Below are positions 55,212 to 64,000 of a stretch of 64,000 nucleotides of DNA, piece by piece. The position numbers and the translations under genes were made by a program. The notes below the pieces were generated by a model. The model was given only the letters and a program-made list of their open reading frames with translations, did not search any database and was not told where the DNA came from. How positions within the stretch are numbered: position 1 is the stretch's first letter; every line of letters begins with the position of its first letter. The DNA is from Nemania diffusa (Eukaryota > Ascomycota > Sordariomycetes > Xylariales > Xylariaceae): assembly GCA_038501195.1 (NCBI GenBank), contig JBBPUQ010000008.1:3668501-3732500 (forward strand), given 5' to 3'.

Positions 55212-57502
55212 TTAGATATTCCTTGTCTTGGTCTTTCGTGACTTGCAGGTACCCGGGTGGGGATGCTGCGAGGCAGTGCCTAGGATATCCTCCGTGGCTT
55301 TCTCAGACATCATCATGATCGGCAGAACAGGGAAGATACCCGGGATCCGGGGGAAGGCAGAGGCATCAACAACACGAAGACCTTCAGTACCACGGACGCG
55401 GAACTTGGCGTCCAGGACAGCCAAGGGGTCGTTGTCGCCACCAATCTTGTTGGAGCAAGAAGCGTGATGGCCCCACGCCTCCTCGGTAATCCACTCTTCC
55501 AGGTTCGAGTCGGAATCCCTGACCTCCTGGGGTGGCCAGAACATAGACGCAGCACCGTCGATGGCAGGGATGTTCTCGAAGAAGCTCATAGCCATGCGCA
55601 TACCTTCACGGAGAGCACCAACATCCTTGGCGGCCTCCTCCTTGGTTTGACCTTCATAAGCGTTGTGGAAAGTGATGATAGGTGTGTCGCGGGGGTTAGT
55701 AGAGGCAAGCTTCACAGTACCGGCCGTGTTCCGGGTGTGAGCCTTGAGTACGAGCCACGACCAGTAGTTCTTGTTAGCCACGGTAGCAGCGTTAGAAGAG
55801 TAACCGGGATAGAAGCCGTTGAACAGAGCAGGGAAACCACCGATCCAGAGATCGTGTTCGCCGTCGTCCGAGTAAGACGACGTGAAGAAGCTTCCCATAA
55901 CCACACCGTTCGACGCATAGGTACCCTTTTCTGCGTCTTTGTTGTTGGTGTCTACGTATTGCGCCCAGCACGGGTCTCCGTCGGCGGCAAGGTAATAGCA
56001 GGCCAGAATACGAGTGAAGTTGGTTGGGAACTCGGCGTTGACGCTGGTCTCGAGACGGTCCTGCAGATTCTCACCGACACCGGGGAGATCTAGGACGACT
56101 GGAATCTTGAAAGACTCCAGCTCCTCCTTGGGGCCCACGCCCGAAAGCTTCAAGAGTTGAGGGGAGTTGAAGGCACCACCAGCGACGATGACTTCCTTGG
56201 TAGCCTTAACGGTGCCTGGCTCGCCACCGTTCTCCGTATGGTTTGAACGGGGATCGGCACGGTATAGAGACTGACCATACAGGTAGTCCACACCGATAGC
56301 CTTGGGCTTCTGGCCCGTGGTGTCGAAGAGAACCTTGGTTGCAAGCGTGTTAAGAGCAACATCAAGCTTGTACTTCCTCGATCCGTCGGCCTTGGTCGCC
56401 GTCGCAATGTCGTAGACGTAGTCACGGGGGGTCGAGCGGCGGTACTGGGTGGAGTCCATATGCTGGGGAAGGCGTCCGAAAGCCTTCTTGGTATCCCGGT
56501 CGGGCTCGTCGCTGTTCATATCCCACACTAGCATCTCAGCCATAGCATCCGTCATGGCCTGAGTCATGTTCAAAGGAAGCAGGCCAGTCTCGTAGTCGAT
56601 GCTGTTCTCCCTGGCATACGATACGGCGTCGTTGATAGCCGTAGTCATCGCCGTGTTGTCTACGCCGAAGGCCTTGGCTGCACCGGCGAAAACAGACATG
56701 AGCTTGATATCTTGGGCTGGAATGCCGGCGGGGTTGATCGAGATGTCGATGTAGCCGTCGTATCCGTGGCTGGTGTCGTTGGCCGTAGGCAGAGGATATT
56801 GGACCTTCTCGAGCTTCTTCAAGTACTTTCTCATCGCGCTGTTGTCCCAGCTGGCGTCGCCTGTGACGTTCTTGATGGTGTCCCAATCGTTCTTGCTAGG
56901 AAGCAGGGCGACGAGCGCGTTGTGCTCGGCGCAACCACCCAGACCACCGTATCGAGGGTAAAAGTTGCCCAACATGGTGGACCCCTCGGGGACGTTCTGT
57001 CCGCTGTAGTACTTTCCATCCGGTGTCAACCACGTGAGCTTGCGGTCCTTGAGGGCCTGTTCCTCGTTTGCGTAGTGGTGGGTGAAGAATCCCCAGCTCA
57101 CTTCGTTCCTCTCGGAAGTAGGGTTGGCGAGAGCAGGCGCTTCACGCTCCCGGAGGTGGCCATAGTCACCGCCGGCATCGATCAGTAGGACGGTGTGACC
57201 GGCGATGGCCAGGTTGGCAGCAAGCGGAGCACCACCGGGGCCAGAGCCGACGATGACGTACTCGTACTCTTTCTGAGCCGGCTTCGCGATCTTGATGAGC
57301 TTGTCGCTCGTTTGAGGGTAGCTGTTCTGGGGCTGAATGATATCAATCAGAACATCTACTCCGTCCGGACCCGAACTGTAAGTTACCGGTGTTAGTAAAC
57401 GGCTTGGCCTTCGTGTGAGTAGTAGACGGAACGTGTATCTTACCCAGCTAAGGCAAGGGGAGCAATCGCGCTCAGAAGCGCGAGGTACGAGAAAGACTTC
57501 AT
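55212..57502 (-). CDS. Secreted GMC-family FAD oxidoreductase
   Basis: Two exons (57444-57502 and 55212-57375) join in phase to 740 residues. Exon 1 encodes a signal peptide (MKSFSYLALLSAIAPLALAG). YEYVIVGSGPGGAPLAANLA is the ADP-binding GxGxxG, followed by LLIDAGGDYG. GSTMLGNF and GLGGCAEHN are GMC signature 1-like, and VAGGAFNSPQLLKLSGVGP is signature 2. The C-terminal part has WGHHASCSNKIG and LRVVDASAFPRIPGIFP. The first active-site His is present; the second position, usually His or Asn after PxG, lies in GIFPVLP and is not evident. The protein is longer than the usual 580-650 residues. GMC enzymes oxidise primary alcohols to aldehydes; in a cluster this would be a late step outside the cell or in vesicles. 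Confidence 0.9.
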
Positions 57503-60500
57503 TTTTTAATTATGTTGTCTAGTGAGGGAGATGAGAATAGAACAGAACGTCTATAATAATGAGTGTTACTCAACAAGACAAGGAGAAGTAAGGAAAGGGG
57601 CGTATTAGAAAAGCGAACAGAACCGCTACTCTAGCCCGAGGAAATGAAGGAAGTGAGGGTGAGAAGGGAGTCCTAATGATCCTACTAGACTTCCATTTGG
57701 GACGACGAGGTCGATCACGAGTCTTTTATAGAGGTGTTGCCTCTTCAAGTCGATCTTTGATCCAAACTAGTGCGTACTACCAGTCAATCCGACCGGCCAT
57801 CTTTGCGTGTGTCTATTTTGGTGTCAGTAGTCATCTCCAGGTCCCCGCAACTACAGCTAGATAGATGCTGACGGGACCCATCGCCTATGACAAGATGCTG
57901 ACGGCCATCTACCAATGCAGTAATGAAGGCCCGCATATGTAGATCGACAATAGACAGGGATAGGCGAGCATCGCCCATGACCATGACCTCCTGCTAGGCC
58001 AGGCATTGTAGGTGCACTACCTACCTGTTTACCTAACCGCCCTAACGTACATTCCTACTCACATACCTAGACTACAGATGACTTGCCTGCCGAGATTCTG
58101 TACAGACTAGACCCGTGTGGGTTCGAGCTGCAAGGCTGCCACTTATGACCTATACGTGCATATAGACCCGGTTGTTATTATTAAACAGTTAGAGGGAATA
58201 AGTCACACACCCAAGGGGTTGTATTTCCACGTAGTAGTTTCTATGAAACTACTCACGCCCGAATTATTGTGTTACCTTGTCACTTGATTGAGCCCCGGAG
58301 CCAGGATTCACACGGTACCTATTGGCTGCCACCGAAATAAGATCGTTGAGCGAACGGTATCAACTCGTGGTTACTGTGCGCAGTCAGTGTGTACAGTGTT
58401 GTATGTATGATTCTAACCAACTCTGGCATGGTTTTATCATCTTCTTACGCATGAGGAGCCTCGCGTCGTGGCCAAGCTGCTAGCCACCTACTCTATTGAG
58501 TAGCGTGTTGCAGTAGTTGGTCTTGGCTGGCCTTGGCTGTCAGTTGTAGCCCTCGATGTTGTAGCTAAATATGTAAGCAGCAGACACAACTACTTTACTT
58601 AGCCTTTCCAACATCCTTCCTCGGTGGGACCGACCCTCCTGAAGAGCTCCTGAAGAGATGAGTGGTGGATATAGTGTCATGTCTGTCTAGATACAATACA
58701 CACAGTTGAAAGTAGTCTGCCTACCTTGAGTTGTCATGGGGTAGCTTCCTGTTCCTGGTGTGAATGCTACGCTCTGCGAAGCAAGGCATTAAAGTGCCGA
58801 GAAATTCCCCTGCTGGCGAAATCAAGTTATACAATACGCATGCATCCTAGATGCACGTACTCTGTAGGCTCGAGTAAAACCACAGTCTCGCCACCTAGAG
58901 ACAGCCTGGTTAAAATTTTAAAGCAGTTGCTGTGGCTTGCTGACAGGCCTCTCGCAGATAATCTACCGAGTAATATTATGTCAACTAGACTACGCATAGG
59001 ACCTAGGTAGGTCGTCGTCTATGCATACTTACACATACTTAGTACCTATGCAGTAGTACAAGTAGAAAGGCTTGGCTAGCTGCTTACAGCCACCGAAGGT
59101 TCCTGCAGGAAAAACGTGTGCATCAAGCCCCTGATCATTAACTAACATTCGCAAGAAGAGTCTGGTGAAAGAGTCCCAGGGTCCACTACCCCCGTGTATA
59201 TGTACGTAGAAGCGTGATGCGCGAAATGTGGTACGGGTATACCTACGTTGCCAGCGTACACATAATTGGACACATCGTATACATAGTATCTCAATACGAC
59301 TGTTATAAGTATTCACTATCATAGCTAGCACATATTGGTAGGTTTTCATGTCTAACTTCGTAGCACGTAGTATGTAACATAAACCTCATGCTCTACATAT
59401 AAATAATTAACTATGTAATGAGAGTGTGACTTGTTCTGGTATATTGTGATGATGTAGGTAGGTCGCAAACAGCTCCAAGCACAAACAACATTTCCATGCA
59501 CTCCTTGAACATTGAACTTTATACATGGAATGCTATGAGTCCTAGATACTTCTAAGCGAAATCTGGCGATAACATTGAACACTTCCTTGTATGAAAGCTT
59601 TCCCTGCCATGTACGAACGCATGAGGGCATACACTACTTATACGATAGACCTACCTGAACGACAAAACCTACTCTGTAGATGGGCGTACATATAGGTAGT
59701 AGATACCTAGTATCTAAGTGCTGTATATAACCAAACGGGTGAGTTAGATCGCCTGGTGTGGGAAAGCAATACCCAATACTGTGTAGATAATCATACTGTA
59801 GTTATGCCGGACACGCATCCCGTTTCGACTGTCTTAATAGGTAGATACCCGATAGTATGCTACCCACACATATTGAATACTATCTACAAAATCTGCGCAC
59901 ACGAAATACCGATCTTCGAGCCCAATACATCATCAACCAACCGAAATTCAAGATCGATTAGGAAGATGTTTTTAACTTCCATCGCCATTGCGTATATGTA
60001 GCCGCCCTCCCTCTACGCATATAAGCATCAAAGACTCTACTGTAAATACCTACCTATCATAGATAGTAGGATCAAGGTGGTCTTGAGATGTTGGCTTGGC
60101 ACTCGCTATACGAGCTCAACAGGCACGGGCATGAACCATGCGAGATGCGCCAATCTCATTCTGCGCCCCCGCCAACCAGCTATCCCAGCAGGGCAGAAGC
60201 CGTACAGTACGTACAAGTACTCTCTATAGCTTGGCCCCTGAATCCATACCCACCTTTTAACCTTAAAAAATATTATGGGTTATATCTTCTGGGTTCTTGG
60301 ATAAGCGACGGTAGTGTGCTCTGACAAGGATCCTCCACAGTACCGAGCTAACCTCAAACAACTAAGTGTACAATCCTATGCGAATGCCGAGATTCTGTTA
60401 TTTTTAGGATGGACATCTCCGATACAGAATACCTACCTACCTACCCATCCCCATAGCTGACTGAGCTAAACTAGCCTTCTCTTTACCAACTCCACTGCTT

Positions 60501-61613
60501 ATACCTACTAACTCCAGTAGTCAGGCAGGTAATGCAGTAGAGAGGTAACAGATAGTCATACTCAGTGTTGTAAGTATCGGTTGCCGAGGGCGAGGCTAAT
60601 GGCATCTGTGGTTGTCGACGATGAGCGTGTTATTTATTGGTGCCAGTACAACGATTGTCCCGAGTTTCCATGCACGGAAATATTAACTTGGCTCGGCGTC
60701 GCCTGCTTAGGTAATTTGCATGGCAAGAAGAGTTTGTCTTCGGGCATAAAGTCGTCAGAAAATAAGGGCTGGGCGCTTACTAGTTCTAGAACCATTTACT
60801 GTTCGTGAGTTATTAGAGCAAGATTAGGTTCTAGGCCGGGGGGGTTTTACTGCGTACTAAGTAGGTATGTCGCCCCCGACACCACCGGAAATGATAGAGC
60901 TCGCGAATGAACAGCAGCCTCTTTTTACCTAGTGTTCGCTTTTTTCGGAGGGCAACCCCGCTGCGATCCCAGCCCGATGGAGACGAATTGCCCGATGAAG
61001 CCATCAACCATACATCTGGTTTACTATGAGGTGTCAAGGATTGAGAGACTAACTGCGTAAACATCCCCAGCTAATTATTATCTTCGTGGCACATGGTGTA
61101 CTGAGAGAATCCATGTCGGTACCGTGGGTTTGGTAAGAGATAACAAGATCCTTGGACACGTAGGATTATCTATCTACCACATGTTCGCTAATCTTAGATG
61201 TAGGATCTAGAGGAGTATAGGTAAGCTCGGTTGTGTAGAAGGTATGCCTGTGACCTTATGTCCGTCTGTAACAACCCCTACCCTTATTCGATTGCTCGAT
61301 ATTTGAGCATCAAGGCTCGGGTAAACAGGTAAGTAGGTAGTAGCTACTGTATCTACCTACTCTGAACTTCGAAAGGCATGTCACAATGCATTTTGTCACG
61401 GAAGGGTGATAACTCACTCCTCACATATGTACGAGTCTATCTTGTACTCCAACCCCCTGAGGATGACTGTTTGTATTGCCTGCTCTGTACCTGTAGCTCG
61501 AAATGTCCGTCGATGCGCTCTCAGGTGAATCTAAATAAAGGGTTTTTTTTCGTCGCCTCCCGTGGGGTTCTCAGTCCGGAGGCGAGCACTTCGCTAGATC
61601 CGACGGCATCGAT
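57503..61613. other. Long gene-poor region rich in short TACCTACC/GGTAGGTA tracts
   Basis: 4.1 kb with no supported gene on either strand. Short TACCTACC, CCTAGGTAGG and GTAGGTAG tracts occur near 58011, 59001, 59455, 59690, 60425 and 61331. All open frames are short and without domain signature. It may mark the right edge of the cluster. Confidence 0.55.
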
Positions 61614-63328
61614 CTAATTATCCTTTACAAAACTATCGCTATATAACCTGACGATCTTGTTCGCAGCCGATTCGCCCGAGAGATAAGCGCCAGCTACCGT
61701 TCCGCATTCCTCAAAAGCAGCAGCGTGCTCCCCGCAGAACCATAATCGTCTCTCTGGGCAACCTTCCCGAAGGGTGAGGACATCCTTGTCGGCGTCCTCA
61801 ATTCCAACTTGAAAGTTGCAATAGCTCCCATTCCCGCATAGGTCGTCTTTAAGCCATTCAGTGGCGAGGATAGCCTTCGGCTGGCAGGCCTCCTTCTCTG
61901 CGTCGAACCCCGGAAGGCGGGAGTAATATGCAGAAAAGAAGGCCTGGAGAAATTCGAACCTTTCTTTCCCCCCTCTGCCGTGTATAGAGTTCACGATGTA
62001 TCGTGAGCAGTCACCATACAGGTAGAATAGGAGGGTAGGGTGCTTGTTAGGTGCCGCAAAAGATGCTAGATTCCAGACCTCCTGTGGCCACTTGTTAGGG
62101 TTCGTCTCTCGAGCATATGATGGCGTAAGCCAGTTTGTATAGCCTGGGAAGGCGTCCTCATCCGCATCCGTCATCCAAAAGGCTGAAGGGAAGGTGATGA
62201 AAACCTTTTCAAGTTGGGACAACTTCAGGTTACTGATCGCGGCAATTGTCCTCGGCGGTAAAGGTGGCTCAAAACAGTCCAGGTGTTTCTGCAGCCACCC
62301 CAACGGTGCTGTCATCACGACGTCGTCAAATTGGTACCTAGTCCCATCGCTAGTTGTTAGTACAACTTTCTGTCCCGATCTTCTCTGCTCTGCTGTGTGC
62401 ACAGAGACGACTCTGCTGCTGAGGTGAATCTCGGCTTGCTCCCTTGCAGGTTTGTAAATTTTGTCTAGAATCGCCGAGTAGTTTGACTCAACAAACATCT
62501 CCTCTATACATGGTTAGTAGCAGCTCGCCTTTATGCTCTTTCATGTGCATGCTTACCTCCTCCGCAGCATTCCTCCATCCAGGCGAACCTCAGACTCTGT
62601 TTCCACACTGGCTCGCCTACATAGGCACCCCACATCTCGCTCATCTGTATGAGGAGCTCCTTTTCATTGTTGTTCATTGATTCTTCGTCTGCTCTTCTCC
62701 GTACATAATCGTACATGGATTCCTCGGAAGGGATACTTCTCCCACCATCACGCTCTTTCGCGGCCGCGCTGACCTCGAAGGCTTCGTTGATGATCTTCCA
62801 CAGAAGAGACGAGAGTCTATCCGCCTGGTCAGCTGGCAGCGGAAGGCCCGCAGAATCGTAGATGAGTTGCTTCTCATTCCAGTGGTGCAGAGGCGTATCC
62901 GTCTCTTGTGCAAGTTTCCAAATCGGGTGTACTTCGCCGCTATCCCAGGTGTGAATCCAATTCGGCCCGCTATGAAACTTGGAGTTAGCGAGCTGCTGAT
63001 CTCGGTCATAGTTAGTTGTACATACATATCAACTGTGTAACCCAGCTCATCGGACTGGCATATCTGAGATGCATGGCGTTAGGGTCACTTTCATTCAAAG
63101 CCACGCCTCTCTTTATTCCCCTTGACGTACCCTGCCACCGATTCGATCCCGAGCCTCGAGGATTGTGACCTTGAACTCATGCGACAAGAGGATGGCGGCA
63201 CAACGAAGGCCAGAGACACCTGCCCCAACAATGCCGATGTGCGGTCGCTTGTCAGCTGGTACATGGTTCATATTCGTGGGCTCAACCGACGTTGCCATGC
63301 TGGTATAGACGAGATGGGCTTCTGGCAT
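61614..63328 (-). CDS. Flavin amine oxidase (polyamine/monoamine oxidase-like)
   Basis: Four exons (63131-63328, 63026-63063, 62557-62969, 61614-62503) join in phase to about 512 residues. The N-terminus holds HIGIVGAGVSGLRCAAIL (GxGxxG) and TILEARDRIGGR, completed across introns by VDIGPNWIHTW, the second conserved amine-oxidase block. Later come YQFDDVVMTAPLGWL, NWLTPSYA and the C-terminal WFCGEHAAAFEECGTVAGAYLSGESAA that contacts the flavin. Exon 2 is only 38 nt. The start at 63328 is the first ATG; 63298 is also possible. The family oxidises amines, including polyamines; some fungal members act in secondary metabolism. The 4 kb empty gap to the GMC gene makes cluster membership doubtful. 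Confidence 0.87.
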
Positions 63329-64000
63329 TCGACTGGTCAAGCACGCTCTTGGCTCGCCCAGTCAGTCACTCGAGGTATTATATTTAGGAGTAACCTATTG
63401 ACCAGCCACATTTGTGTTCAAAGTTATCTCGGCTTAACCGACCTCGGACTGGGCGAATAAGAACACAGATATACACTGGGGTCAGATTCTGCCTTGCGCA
63501 TTAAACAATCGAAGGCACATCGCGGTGGCTGTCTGCCTAGCAATGTACCATAGAAATGCCTACTGCTCATGGTGCGATTAATAGGGGTAGTAGTATCAGA
63601 TATGGTCATCATTGGATGTCGGTGTCCGATGATTTCTTAGGTCTTGTATCAGCTAGACAGTCTTCTGCAGGCGACCATTACCAGTGATTAGACTTGGGAT
63701 TATATGCATACATATAAGACGTGACGTGACGTGACAGTGTAGGCACTAGATATATGCAAGATTTAGGGATCCTTATGCAACCCATCACCATAGCGCTTCG
63801 GGTATGACTCCTGTTGGACATTTACCAGTAGATAGTCTATACTACGTAGTCTACTAACGTATAGGCATGTTCCTAGATAGGCTGCACAATCAACAATACG
63901 CACGTCGGTGCCGCTTTCAGCTGAGGGGACTAATGCCACACTACCTCACACCCCAGGGTCCCTGTTCTCAATAGGGTTGTCCACATTAGACTAGCGCTCT
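63329..64000. other. Right edge, no gene recognised
   Basis: Upstream region of the amine oxidase; contains a short GTGACGTGACGTGACAG repeat near 63720 and no coding signal. Confidence 0.5.

Overview
This window looks like a stretch of secondary-metabolite gene cluster from a filamentous ascomycete (Pezizomycotina). The evidence is: coding regions broken by many short introns (about 50-120 nt, GT-AG, two with GC-AG); a 2645-residue highly reducing polyketide synthase (HR-PKS) with no thioesterase; a fungal-type transcription factor; long AT-rich blocks and decayed repeats with transition-type differences typical of repeat-induced point mutation (RIP). No RNA gene, CRISPR array or primary-metabolism gene was recognised.

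Left flank (1-9.6 kb) is partly a gene graveyard. It holds the 3' part of an O-methyltransferase whose catalytic-base motif is changed, a broken aminotransferase (ACC-synthase type, 1.7-3.6 kb), an apparently intact 14-TM MFS exporter (4.4-6.6 kb), a 1.9 kb extremely AT-rich block with an internal duplicated segment, and a frameshifted fragment of a PKS-NRPS/NRPS terminal reductase domain (9.0-9.6 kb).

The core (9.9-57.5 kb) holds a second MFS exporter (-), P450 A (+), a BAHD/trichothecene-type acyltransferase (+), a classical SDR (-), P450 B (+), a phenylalanine/histidine ammonia-lyase family enzyme (+), a UbiA prenyltransferase (+), an extended SDR of the dihydroflavonol/cinnamoyl-CoA reductase type (-), a small cupin protein (+), a transcription factor (+), a salicylate-hydroxylase-like FAD monooxygenase (+), the HR-PKS (+), a secreted berberine-bridge-type FAD oxidase (+) and a secreted GMC oxidoreductase (-). 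The right flank (57.5-64 kb) is almost empty except for an amine oxidase (-) at 61.6-63.3 kb.

Working model (inference): the ammonia-lyase makes a cinnamate-type acid, which either becomes a benzoyl/cinnamoyl starter for the HR-PKS or a 4-hydroxybenzoate-like prenyl acceptor; UbiA prenylates an aromatic intermediate; the two P450s, FMO, BBE oxidase, GMC enzyme, SDRs and cupin tailor it; the acyltransferase joins or decorates pieces; the MFS proteins export it. An alternative is a salicylaldehyde-type HR-PKS pathway (sordarial/flavoglaucin class), where HR-PKS, SDRs, a cupin, a P450 and a BBE oxidase also travel together. The combination of PAL, UbiA and HR-PKS in one locus, the matching NG/HTNG repeats in PAL and PKS, and an HR-PKS whose ER domain looks dead are the most unusual features. 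No CoA ligase and no Pyr4-type terpene cyclase were seen.
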